From: Candidatus Nanohaloarchaea archaeon
GTDB lineage: Archaea; EX4484-52; GLR71
Length of the DNA stretch: 7,782 nt
Direction: 5' to 3'
Assembly: GCA_030636885.1 (NCBI GenBank)
Contig: DAOVVY010000034.1
Location: forward strand, 1-7,782
Part shown: in pieces, positions 1 to 6,528 of the stretch
Layout of the letters: each line of letters starts with the position of its first letter
How positions within the stretch are numbered: position 1 is the first letter of the stretch
The notes under the pieces: model-generated
The model's database searches: none
Told to the model about the DNA's origin: nothing
The model's input: only the letters and a program-made list of their open reading frames with translations
Program-made: the position numbers and the translations under genes

Positions 1-2111
1 AGTATCAGTTTGGATTTGCATTTAGGGCAGTTCTTGACAAGTGTGCCGTTCTCAATCTCTTTAACTTCCTCTGTTGCGCCGGCGTCCTCGATCTTTTTTG
101 TTGGGCATTTCGGGTTGATGCACAGTTGCTGGGGTTTCTTGCCTTTGTTGATGATGCTGATAAGCGGGAAACCGCACTCTTCACATTCTTTCTTCAGGCT
201 TTTTACCATGCCGTTTTTAGGTAGTGAATATGTAGCTTTGCAGTCCGGATACTTGTCGCAGGCGATGAACCGGCCGAACTTGGATCTTTTCATCATCAGT
301 GTGCCGACACCGCATACTTTGCAAGGGCCTATCGTGCTCTCCTCATTCTGTGTTTCCCGTGTGGCTTTTACAAGGGACAGACCGATCTCTTTCTCGTGCT
401 CTTTGTATTTTTTCAGGATGCCTGTGAGCTCTTTTTCTGCTTTATTGATTATGTCGTCGCTTGATTCTTTTTCGTGCTCGATGTCATCCATGTGTTTTTC
501 GAATGTCCGGGTCAGGTCTTCTGAGATTATTTCCGGACAGTATTTCTCAAGCGTGTCAATTACTGTCAGGCCAAGGTCTGTGACTTCGATTCGTTTCTCC
601 ATCAGGTAATTTCTCTTGTAAAGGTTGTTGATTATCTCTGCGCGTGTGGCTTTTGTGCCCAGGTTTCTCTTTTCCAGTTCCTTGATGATGGGTGATTCAT
701 TGTATCTGTTGGGTGGTTTTGTCTCTTTGTCTAGAAGTGTGATTTTTTTGTTCGTTACAGTCTCACCATCTGTCATCTGTGGCAGTGTGACCTCTTCAAG
801 CTTGACATAGGGTTCGTAAAGGTCAAACCAACCGTTCTCGATCGTTCTTTTTCCTTCAGTCTGGAATTTGTGGGAGTTGACGTCAAGGATTATCTTTGAT
901 GACTGGCGTGTGGCAGGGGTTCCGAAAGTTGCAAAGAATCGTTTGACGATAAGGTCATATATCTTCTTGTCACGACCAATAAGACCTTTTGGCATCTCGC
1001 CAGTCGGATGTATCGGTGGGTGGGCATCGTCTGTCTTTTTTCCGTTGTTCGGTATCAGTTTAGGTAATGAAAGAAGCTGTTTTGCCTTGCCTATGTATTC
1101 TGGGTTCTTTGAAAGTTTTTCTAGTATCTCTTTGAAACCTAGTTTAGGATCTAAAATCTGTGAACTAGTTCTTGGGTATGATATGACTGCCATCTCATAA
1201 AGTTTTTGGGCAATCTGTTGCGTGTCTCTCGGCACTATGCTGAACAGTTTGTGCGCCTCAACTTGCAGGTCTGTAAGATTGAATGGTGTTGGTGGTTTCT
1301 GCTTGTAGTTCTTGTTGGTCTGCTCTATAACTTTTGCGTCTTTCCCTGTTGTTTCTGAGACTATCTTTTCTGCATCTTTCCTGTCAAGTATCTTGTCGTT
1401 CTCGTACATTGCCTTGAACTTGGGTGTGTCCATCTCTATCTGCCAGAATGGTGTGGAAACGAATGCTTGGATTTCTTTCTCTCGTTTTGCAAGGAATGCG
1501 AGTGCTGGACCCTGGACACGACCTGCGCTCAGTACTTTGTAGGTGCCCGCGGTCTTGACTGCAATTGTCAGTGCGCGGGATATGTTTATACCGAAATAGA
1601 AATCTAGCGTGTGTCTTGTAACGCCTGCGTTTGCAAGACCGAAATTGATGTGTGGTTTTGCGTTGTCGTAAGCGTTGATCAGGTCCTGTTTTGTCAGTGT
1701 GGAAAATTCCATCCGTTTTGCGTCTGTGGTCTTGCAGATGTTTTTCAGGATTGTGTATGCTATTGTCTCCCCTTCAATATCAAGGTCGGTTGCCACTACA
1801 AATTTATCTGCGTCCTTTGAGAGTTTCTTTAGCATGGTATAATATTTCTTTACGAATCCTGCATTTTTTGAGATCTTGAATGTCGGTTGCCATTCAGTGT
1901 CAAACACCGGGTATGTCCAGCTTTTGCTTTTCTGCGCAAGACCGAAAAGGTGACCTACAGCTGGGGCGACAAGAATCTTTTCGCCATGCCTTTCAATCTC
2001 CAGGTAGCTGACGTCGCCCGCCTTCAATACCTTGACACCTTTTTCTGTTATCGCTGCGGCTATCTTTCGTGCCGCGGACGGTTTCTCTGAGATGATCAGT
2101 GTGTAAGACAT
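1..2111 (-). CDS. topA: DNA topoisomerase I, archaeal type IA (C-terminus beyond the window)
   Basis: This enzyme relaxes negatively supercoiled DNA by transient single-strand cleavage through a 5'-phosphotyrosine. The reading frame is open from ATG at 2111 to the window edge, giving 703 complete codons and no stop. The TOPRIM domain is at the N-terminus: ISEKPSAARKIA contains the catalytic Glu at residue 9, and DLDIEGE at 109-115 holds the acidic metal-binding residues. The active-site motif ISYPRTSSQ places the nucleophilic Tyr at residue 312, followed by the conserved Arg 314. The C-terminal tail has Cys-pair zinc ribbons: C597/C600 with C618/C624, C643/C646 with C664/C669, and a third starting at C695/C698 that the window cuts. 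This layout fits archaeal TopA and lacks a reverse-gyrase helicase part. The start follows a TATA box at leaderless spacing. The gene is divergent from the AT-rich cassette and clearly richer in G+C, so it is probably a core host gene. Confidence 0.96.
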   Translation of the reverse strand, partial: MSYTLIISEKPSAARKIAAAITEKGVKVLKAGDVSYLEIERHGEKILVAPAVGHLFGLAQKSKSWTYPVFDTEWQPTFKISKNAGFVKKYYTMLKKLSKDADKFVVATDLDIEGETIAYTILKNICKTTDAKRMEFSTLTKQDLINAYDNAKPHINFGLANAGVTRHTLDFYFGINISRALTIAVKTAGTYKVLSAGRVQGPALAFLAKREKEIQAFVSTPFWQIEMDTPKFKAMYENDKILDRKDAEKIVSETTGKDAKVIEQTNKNYKQKPPTPFNLTDLQVEAHKLFSIVPRDTQQIAQKLYEMAVISYPRTSSQILDPKLGFKEILEKLSKNPEYIGKAKQLLSLPKLIPNNGKKTDDAHPPIHPTGEMPKGLIGRDKKIYDLIVKRFFATFGTPATRQSSKIILDVNSHKFQTEGKRTIENGWFDLYEPYVKLEEVTLPQMTDGETVTNKKITLLDKETKPPNRYNESPIIKELEKRNLGTKATRAEIINNLYKRNYLMEKRIEVTDLGLTVIDTLEKYCPEIISEDLTRTFEKHMDDIEHEKESSDDIINKAEKELTGILKKYKEHEKEIGLSLVKATRETQNEESTIGPCKVCGVGTLMMKRSKFGRFIACDKYPDCKATYSLPKNGMVKSLKKECEECGFPLISIINKGKKPQQLCINPKCPTKKIEDAGATEEVKEIENGTLVKNCPKCKSKLI

Positions 2112-2133
2112 TAATATGGATTGATGTCGGGTG

Positions 2134-2142
2134 TTTTTATAT
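2134..2142 (-). promoter_or_regulatory. TATA box of topA
   Basis: Read on the minus strand, the sequence is ATATAAAAA, preceded by an A-rich BRE-like stretch (CAAAAAC). The core centre lies about 26 nt before the topA ATG at 2111. That is the usual archaeal TATA-to-start-site distance, so the transcript should begin at or next to the start codon and be leaderless. Confidence 0.65.
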
Positions 2143-2155
2143 GTTTTTGTGTTTG

Positions 2156-2180
2156 TAAATGTTTTTTTCCGAAACATTTA
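2156..2180. repeat. 9-bp perfect inverted repeat between divergent promoters
   Basis: The left arm TAAATGTTT (2156-2164) and the right arm AAACATTTA (2172-2180) are exact reverse complements separated by 7 nt. The right arm overlaps the BRE/TATA region of the rightward gene, and the left arm lies behind the topA TATA box. The position suits an operator for a dimeric regulator acting on one or both genes. Chance formation in T-rich DNA cannot be excluded. Confidence 0.45.
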
Positions 2181-2184
2181 TATA
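2169..2184 (+). promoter_or_regulatory. BRE and TATA box of the first cassette gene
   Basis: CCGAAAC followed by ATTTATATA looks like an archaeal TFB-recognition element plus TATA box (core TTTATATA, 2177-2184). A start site is expected near 2206-2209, leaving a leader of about 8-10 nt to the GTG at 2217 or 17-19 nt to the ATG at 2226. This is the only gene in the window whose TATA spacing does not predict a strictly leaderless start. Confidence 0.6.
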
Positions 2185-2225
2185 GTTTAGCATAGAGTAC
2201 TACTTATTAGTGAATTGTGGTACGT

Positions 2226-3887
2226 ATGGCAAAAGCATCAAAATCTAATAAAAATACCGTCGTGTTAGTTAAAACTACTGCTGGTAACACTATATTAAAT
2301 GTTAAGAGTGATTATGTCTGCAGTGATGTAAATGGTAGATTGTTTCTAAAAAAAGTGAGTGATGTTCAAGAAGGGGAATTGCTTTATTTTGAAAAAGAAT
2401 ATATAGATAAAAAATTGGAAGACATAGAATCTGATTTGAGAAAAAGTGATAGGTATAATACTGCTTATGAAAGTTTGCATATTGGTGATAAACCTATGTT
2501 TTCAGTTGCTTTAAATGACGCTCTTGAAGCAAAAGGAATAACTGATTTTAATGATAAAGTTTCATATATAGATGAGTTGATTGATAAGGGTGTTGTAAAA
2601 AAAACAATTCAAAATTGGCTTACTGGAGAAACAGTAATGGTTGACAATAAATCGTTTTTAAATGAATTATCTGAGCTTGCACCGGAATTAAAAACATGGG
2701 CTGAAGCGTTTTCAATTGATTTGATGATAGATGGAGAATTAAAAACAGTAAATTATGATAAATTTAAAAATCAAATACCAGTTGAAACATATATTGATGT
2801 AAATGGAAATGAGAGTGATATTCGTTATGGTGCGAGGTATACACTTTATGATTTATATAAAAATATACGGATTGGTGTAGGTCATTATTTAGCTAAACCC
2901 AAAAATGAAGGTGGTAAGAATAAAACATCTAGTAAAACAACCACAGATAAAATTACTCTTAGTCATGAAATAGATATTGTTGTGAAGCAATATCTTAATT
3001 ATGTGACAGAAGATATTGTTTCTGCAAAAGTTTTAGGTATAAGCGTGATTGATAAAAAAGACGCTAAAAAATACATTAAAGATAAGAATCATAATACGCT
3101 TAAAAAAGGAGTTATGAAGGTTACACCTCATGATTTACCTGATTTTTTAGAAAAAAAGAAGTTAGAAAAGACAACACTTGGTGAGACATTAAATGATATT
3201 AAAGGTCTTGAGTATACACTTGCGAAATATGCATCTAATATAGTGGAAAAACGATTTAATTCAAAAGTAGAAGATATGTATTCTGCATATAAGATAGTGC
3301 TTCCTTTAATAAAAGAATCTTTAAATTCGAGAATTATTAAACATTACGGTGTTACGGAAGAACTAGATATGGTTATTGGGCAAGATACAATAATTACAGA
3401 ACAAGAGAAAGTTGTTATAGATGGTTTTAATAATATAACATCTATATTAAAAAAAGAATTAACTTATGATGAAAACAATATTTTTGAAATGTTAATAGAT
3501 ACAATTAAAGTTTCTTTGAATAGTATTCCTCCTTCATATTTTGATGTTACTGAGTTAGTATATAAATTAGTTATTGATTCGCAATCAAAAGTATCTGATC
3601 TTAAAATGCATAAGACTAAATTGGCTCTTAGTAGGGGGTATGAAGTATTATTTAAGTCCTATGATTATGACTTTACTAGTTCAAAAAGAAAAATGTTTAT
3701 GGGTCATTTGGATTTTGTAAAAGAATCAGATGGAATATCTGATGATCATAAAAAAATCTCAGATTATCCGGAAAAAGTAACAGAGCAAGATGGTATTGAT
3801 GCACTTAAAAAATATGGTCTTGATGATTTATTGCCAATTATTTTTGGTGATTCAAATGATTCTTTGGCGAGTTATAAAAATGATTGA
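2226..3887 (+). CDS. Unrecognised 553-aa protein with beta-rich N-terminal domain and HTH-like segment
   Basis: I do not recognise this protein with confidence. Residues 11-56 look like a small all-beta, Hint-like fold: a G-N-T-I-L strand pair, then 'DVNGRLFLKKV' and 'VQEGELLYF', similar in pattern to the 'dG..i....dL..GD' layout. It has no intein-type splicing or cleavage residues. Residues 112-137 are helical and contain 'VVKKTIQNWLTGE', which resembles a helix-turn-helix recognition helix around W131. A Lys/Ser/Thr/Gly-rich linker (about 224-242) follows 'YKNIRIGVGHYL'. Residues 243-553 are mainly helical and charged, with no catalytic motif I can name. From memory, a beta domain plus 'W-L-x-G' helix resembles the C-terminal part of DISARM DrmE-like proteins, but this is a weak impression. 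The ATG at 2226 was chosen; an in-frame GTG at 2217 (three residues longer) is closer to the expected start site. The gene is strongly AT-rich, divergent from topA, and probably soluble. Confidence 0.85.
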   Translation: MAKASKSNKNTVVLVKTTAGNTILNVKSDYVCSDVNGRLFLKKVSDVQEGELLYFEKEYIDKKLEDIESDLRKSDRYNTAYESLHIGDKPMFSVALNDALEAKGITDFNDKVSYIDELIDKGVVKKTIQNWLTGETVMVDNKSFLNELSELAPELKTWAEAFSIDLMIDGELKTVNYDKFKNQIPVETYIDVNGNESDIRYGARYTLYDLYKNIRIGVGHYLAKPKNEGGKNKTSSKTTTDKITLSHEIDIVVKQYLNYVTEDIVSAKVLGISVIDKKDAKKYIKDKNHNTLKKGVMKVTPHDLPDFLEKKKLEKTTLGETLNDIKGLEYTLAKYASNIVEKRFNSKVEDMYSAYKIVLPLIKESLNSRIIKHYGVTEELDMVIGQDTIITEQEKVVIDGFNNITSILKKELTYDENNIFEMLIDTIKVSLNSIPPSYFDVTELVYKLVIDSQSKVSDLKMHKTKLALSRGYEVLFKSYDYDFTSSKRKMFMGHLDFVKESDGISDDHKKISDYPEKVTEQDGIDALKKYGLDDLLPIIFGDSNDSLASYKND

Positions 3888-3934
3888 TGTTGATATCTGT
3901 ATTAAATTTATTGGGTATTTAAAGTGATATAATG

Positions 3935-3958
3935 TGTTCTTTTGTTGTTTTTATTATT
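3935..3958 (+). terminator. T-rich archaeal-type terminator
   Basis: About 50 nt after the stop of the first cassette gene there are three T-runs in close succession (TTCTTTT, GTTG, TTTTTATTATT) without a GC-rich hairpin. This is the usual form of an archaeal intrinsic terminator. It lies just before the next gene's TATA box, consistent with separate transcription units. Confidence 0.4.
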
Positions 3959-3962
3959 GATT

Positions 3963-3980
3963 AATGACTAAATTTATAAG
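3963..3980 (+). promoter_or_regulatory. Promoter element and TATA box of the second cassette gene
   Basis: AATGACTAAATTTATAA (3963-3979) contains the TATA core TTTATAA, centred about 27 nt before the ATG at 4004, so a leaderless transcript is likely. The same 17-mer with one change precedes the third cassette gene. GAGGAG at 3985-3990 looks like a ribosome-binding site. It should lie upstream of the transcription start, 13 nt from the ATG, so I do not think it acts as one. Confidence 0.6.
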
Positions 3981-4003
3981 TTTTGAGGAGTTATATTTAG
4001 TTT

Positions 4004-4906
4004 ATGGAGGATTCATTTATTTCGCAAATATCAGAAATACCTCAGTTAGATGTAGATAAAATTATGAGTATTTATGCAATAAGGGATTGTCTTTTCAGTC
4101 AAAATGAAATCTATTTGGAAGAGACTCGTAAGTATTTAAAAAATAAGATTTTGAGTGATCGAAAAATTGTAAATAATCATTGGGCTGATGGATCTGATTT
4201 TCGTAATACGGGAAAAATAACAAAAAGACAGATTGAATTAGGATATATTAAGAATCGTTATTCATTGTCTCATGAATTAAATGAGTTAAGTAAAAATAAG
4301 TTTAATAAAGCTGTACCTGAGGATGTTAAAGAGTTATGTAGATATTTATATGATGATTCTCGTAGCGGTTCCAGGTCTTCCTCAATAGGTAGTTGGTTTG
4401 AGAAGAAGTTAGGTTTTATTGAAACTAAAGCCAGTAGTTTTAAATCTGTATTACAGAGGTATGATGAGTTTGATTCTGAACTAATTGATGATTCTATAGA
4501 GGCGATTGTATATAGCATAGATAAATTTAATCGTTATGTTGATGCAGTTTATGATTGTTTTGATAAAATTGATGTGCATCCAGAATTGGGTTCTGTGAGT
4601 TTTGTTGAAGATTTAGATAGTTCTCAAAAGAAATTAAAAATGTGTATCGAAGGAGCCAATGAGCAGTTACAATCAATACAAGAGAACAAAGATTCTGAGG
4701 ATTTAATTGGGTATGTTGAGGCATTAGATAAGTGTCTTTTGAGTGCGACTAAAATGGTTGGAGGACTCTATGGGACAGTTACTAAAGATTCTATGGGTTC
4801 AAAACAGTTAAAAGCTATTATAATGTCTTTAACATCATTTAGTTTTGAATCTTCAGAAATTAAAGAAATTCTTGAAGAGATTTTACCTGAGTATGATATA
4901 GTTTGA
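4004..4906 (+). CDS. Unrecognised 300-aa helical protein, second cassette gene
   Basis: I do not recognise this protein. It has no signal peptide and no membrane segment, and looks soluble and almost entirely helical. A first helical block (about 15-115) is followed by a Ser/Arg/Gly-rich hinge at about 117-130 and then 'WFEKKLGFIETKASSFKSVLQRYDEFD', which starts a longer helical region with coiled-coil-like spacing up to about 250. The last 20 residues are acidic (ending EILEEILPEYDIV). The few cysteines do not form a zinc-site pattern, and there is no P-loop, nuclease or protease signature. The ATG follows a TATA box at leaderless spacing, and the frame is open throughout with base use as AT-rich as its neighbours. 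Size, helical character and promoter resemble the next gene, so the two products may be partners or very distant paralogues; I see no clear sequence identity between them. Confidence 0.85.
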   Translation: MEDSFISQISEIPQLDVDKIMSIYAIRDCLFSQNEIYLEETRKYLKNKILSDRKIVNNHWADGSDFRNTGKITKRQIELGYIKNRYSLSHELNELSKNKFNKAVPEDVKELCRYLYDDSRSGSRSSSIGSWFEKKLGFIETKASSFKSVLQRYDEFDSELIDDSIEAIVYSIDKFNRYVDAVYDCFDKIDVHPELGSVSFVEDLDSSQKKLKMCIEGANEQLQSIQENKDSEDLIGYVEALDKCLLSATKMVGGLYGTVTKDSMGSKQLKAIIMSLTSFSFESSEIKEILEEILPEYDIV

Positions 4907-4930
4907 GTTTTATAGTAATTAGAGCAAAGT

Positions 4931-4966
4931 TATTAATTTTTAAGTTAGTTTGGATTTTGGCGTTTT
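4931..4966 (+). terminator. Weak T-rich stretch after the second cassette gene
   Basis: The 109-nt spacer between the second and third cassette genes holds several short T-runs (TTTTT at 4937-4941, then GGATTTTGGCGTTTT) but no long uninterrupted tract and no hairpin. It may slow or end transcription, though it is a poorer candidate than the tract after the third gene. The rest of the spacer is the promoter of the third gene. Confidence 0.25.
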
Positions 4967-4994
4967 ATCATTCTCAAATGATTAAATTTATAAA
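4967..4994 (+). promoter_or_regulatory. Dyad, shared element and TATA box of the third cassette gene
   Basis: AATGATTAAATTTATAA (4977-4993) matches the promoter of the second cassette gene at 16 of 17 positions. The TATA core TTTATAAA (4987-4994) is centred about 25 nt before the ATG at 5016, predicting a leaderless transcript. A 6-bp inverted repeat, ATCATT (4967-4972) and AATGAT (4977-4982) with a 4-nt loop, sits directly upstream of the TATA box and overlaps the shared element. It is a possible operator. Confidence 0.55.
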
Positions 4995-5015
4995 TATTAT
5001 GGATGTAATTAAGTT

Positions 5016-5948
5016 ATGGATGAAGAATCTGTTAATTACGAAATAGATGGAAGTCTATTTTTTATCTTAGATCATATTTACAAGGCTATTGATGAAGAAA
5101 AGAAAGAGATATATGATGTGATTCTATCTGAACTTAAACCTAAGATTCAAACATATCTGGATGAGAATTTTAGAGAAACTTTTGATTGGACGCTTAAAGG
5201 AAATAATATTGATGCTGAAACATTTAGAAAGTATTGTTTAAAAGAATCTAGGTCTCTGATTGATAAGCATTATAATAATTATAAAACACTTGAAAAATTC
5301 CAAAATTTAGAATTGGAACTTCGTGTAGCTCATAGTACCTTTTTTAATATTTACGAATCTGTTAAACTTTTTAATGAGGTTGGCAATTCAAGTAATTTTA
5401 GTGCAGAAGTTTTTCGTGATACTTCTCGTGAATATAAAAATACGAATCTTTTGGATTCTGAGCGATTTATTCGCTTTAATGAGGATATAGAGGTTATGAT
5501 TGAGAATCATAATGAAAGTATATCGTCTTTATTAAAATTTATGGAAAATGATATGTCTTATAATGTTTCTGATATTATAAAAAGTGAGAGTGTTGAGACT
5601 TCTTCTGAGGATTTAAGAGAAGATATAGAGTTCTGTACTAAATCACTGAAAAGTATTGGTGAATATGGTGACGGGGTTACAATTATGCGTAATGGGGAAT
5701 TATTAGTTGAACCATTAGTTAATTTAGCTACTCTTGTTAATTTGAAATTATATGGTCTAAATGGGGTAGAACGTTCTGGTGTTTCTATTAATAAAAAGGA
5801 GGATTCAATTCATAAAAGATTATGGGAGTTGAATTCACTTGGTATTGAAAAACAGTATATTGACGATGCAATAACTGCGCTGGGTTATGAAGTCAAGGTT
5901 TCTAAAATTCCATTTTTGAAACAAAAGATAAAATTAGTAAAAATATAG
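5016..5948 (+). CDS. Unrecognised 310-aa helical protein, third cassette gene
   Basis: I do not recognise this protein. It appears cytoplasmic: no signal peptide or membrane segment. The first half is rich in Glu, Lys, Tyr and Asn and predicted helical (roughly residues 10-180), including 'EKKEIYDVILSELKPKIQTYLDENF' near the N-terminus. A middle part ('YNVSDIIKSESVETSSEDLREDIEF') joins it to a C-terminal region. That region has a short beta hairpin-like element, 'TIMRNGELLVEPL', then helices ending in 'SLGIEKQYIDDAITALGYEV', a possible small helical end module, and a basic tail (KLVKI). No catalytic or metal-binding motif is evident. The ATG was chosen because it lies at leaderless spacing from a good TATA box. 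The gene is as AT-rich as the two before it and is followed by a strong T-tract, which closes the cassette. Confidence 0.85.
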   Translation: MDEESVNYEIDGSLFFILDHIYKAIDEEKKEIYDVILSELKPKIQTYLDENFRETFDWTLKGNNIDAETFRKYCLKESRSLIDKHYNNYKTLEKFQNLELELRVAHSTFFNIYESVKLFNEVGNSSNFSAEVFRDTSREYKNTNLLDSERFIRFNEDIEVMIENHNESISSLLKFMENDMSYNVSDIIKSESVETSSEDLREDIEFCTKSLKSIGEYGDGVTIMRNGELLVEPLVNLATLVNLKLYGLNGVERSGVSINKKEDSIHKRLWELNSLGIEKQYIDDAITALGYEVKVSKIPFLKQKIKLVKI

Positions 5949-5968
5949 TTTTTATTTATTTTATTTTT
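5949..5968 (+). terminator. T-rich terminator at the end of the cassette
   Basis: Immediately after the TAG stop of the third cassette gene, 20 bases consist only of T apart from three A (runs of 5, 3, 4 and 5 T). This is a good archaeal intrinsic terminator and separates the AT-rich cassette from the pyrophosphatase-like gene. Confidence 0.55.
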
Positions 5969-5992
5969 CAATTCATAATTGATTTTTATAAT
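5968..5992 (+). promoter_or_regulatory. Dyad and TATA box of the pyrophosphatase-like gene
   Basis: The TATA core TTTATAAT (5985-5992) is centred about 25 nt before the ATG at 6013, so the message is probably leaderless. Just upstream, TCAATT (5968-5973) and AATTGA (5977-5982) form a 6-bp inverted repeat with a 3-nt loop in the BRE region. It could be an operator, but short AT-rich dyads also arise by chance. Confidence 0.5.
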
Positions 5993-6012
5993 TTCTTTCT
6001 CTAATTTACATT

Positions 6013-6423
6013 ATGAAAATTATCATAGAGACACCTAAGTATTCTTTTTTTAAGTACGATTTGGTGGGTTCTGGCGCGTTCAAGAAAGTCATGTTCTCGC
6101 CAATCCCTATTCTATTCAATTATGGGTCGATTGTCGGTACTCGCGCGCAAGATGGTATGGCGGTCGATGTTTTGGTTATCGGACCTCGATTGCATCAAGG
6201 TACCATCATTGAGAGAGATGATAGCAAGAAGTTTGACGGTGTGGTGCATTTTATTGATGATGCCAAAGTTGATGATAAGATGATATTATATGTTGGTGGG
6301 TGTAAGAATAAGTCAGCCTTATCTTTGTATTTTTGGATGTATGCGCAATACAAAAAGTTTTGGTATTTGGTATCAAAAAGAAAGATTGTAAAGTGTAGCT
6401 TTGAAGGTATTGAATGGGATTGA
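6013..6423 (+). CDS. Inorganic pyrophosphatase-like protein, short and probably catalytically altered
   Basis: The protein aligns by eye with family I soluble inorganic pyrophosphatases, which hydrolyse PPi with several Mg2+ ions. In E. coli PPase numbering, E20 corresponds to E6 (IIIETP), K29 to K14 and E31 to D16 (KYD), Y55 to Y37 (FNYGSI), D65 and D70 to D47 and D52 (DGMAVD), D97 to D82, D102 to D87, K104 to K89 (IDDAKVDDK), and Y141-K142 probably to Y113-K114. Two key positions differ. The Asp equivalent to D67, thought to activate the attacking water, is Met 49, and R43 is replaced by Lys 25. At 136 aa it is shorter than the usual 165-180 aa. I infer an inactive or repurposed PPase relative, perhaps binding a phosphate-containing ligand; weak activity remains possible. 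The ATG has leaderless spacing. Base composition lies between that of topA and the AT-rich cassette. Confidence 0.8.
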   Translation: MKIIIETPKYSFFKYDLVGSGAFKKVMFSPIPILFNYGSIVGTRAQDGMAVDVLVIGPRLHQGTIIERDDSKKFDGVVHFIDDAKVDDKMILYVGGCKNKSALSLYFWMYAQYKKFWYLVSKRKIVKCSFEGIEWD

Positions 6424-6467
6424 TGTTGATTGATTGTCAAGTTATATTTGCCGTGGTCTGCATGATT

Positions 6468-6485
6468 GTCGGGCGAAAGCCCGAC
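6468..6485 (+). other. GC-rich stem-loop with GAAA tetraloop
   Basis: GTCGGGC, loop GAAA, GCCCGAC: a perfect 7-bp stem closed by C-G and capped by a GNRA tetraloop, in the otherwise AT-rich 105-nt spacer after the pyrophosphatase-like gene. T-runs follow about 12-25 nt downstream. It could protect or terminate the upstream transcript, be part of a small RNA, or be a dispersed hairpin element. No longer fold around it is evident. Confidence 0.6.
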
Positions 6486-6496
6486 CATTTGAATTG

Positions 6497-6505
6497 TTTT
6501 ATATA
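6497..6505 (+). promoter_or_regulatory. TATA box of the membrane-anchored protein gene
   Basis: TTTTATATA is centred about 27 nt before the ATG at 6529, again predicting a leaderless transcript. The surrounding T-runs could also end transcription coming from the pyrophosphatase-like gene. Confidence 0.55.
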
Positions 6506-6528
6506 TTTTAGTCTGGTTAAATTAAATT

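Noticed and set aside
10..2090. Several plus-strand open frames of 61-199 codons
   Set aside because: They lie opposite the continuous, motif-confirmed topA frame and have low-complexity Ser/Phe/Leu/Val-rich products typical of antisense shadows.
2250..2400. Intein or self-cleaving Hint domain in the first cassette protein
   Set aside because: The needed N-terminal Cys/Ser of a splice junction, the TxxH motif and the C-terminal HN are absent; only the strand pattern is similar.
3985..3990. GAGGAG as a Shine-Dalgarno site for the second cassette gene
   Set aside because: It is 13 nt from the ATG and probably lies upstream of the transcription start predicted from the TATA box.
4270..4724. 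Two minus-strand open frames (82 and 65 codons) within the second cassette gene
   Set aside because: They lie wholly inside the better-supported plus-strand gene, have no promoter at suitable spacing, and look like antisense shadows (Ser/Leu- or His/Gln/Asn-rich).
2226..6000. CRISPR array, transposase, integrase or attachment-site repeats bordering the AT-rich cassette
   Set aside because: I found no regularly spaced repeats, no recombinase motifs and no convincing direct repeats at the cassette borders.
6416..6470. C/D-box guide RNA suggested by TGATGTTGA near 6421
   Set aside because: There is no good C box (RUGAUGA) with matching CUGA D box and terminal stem.
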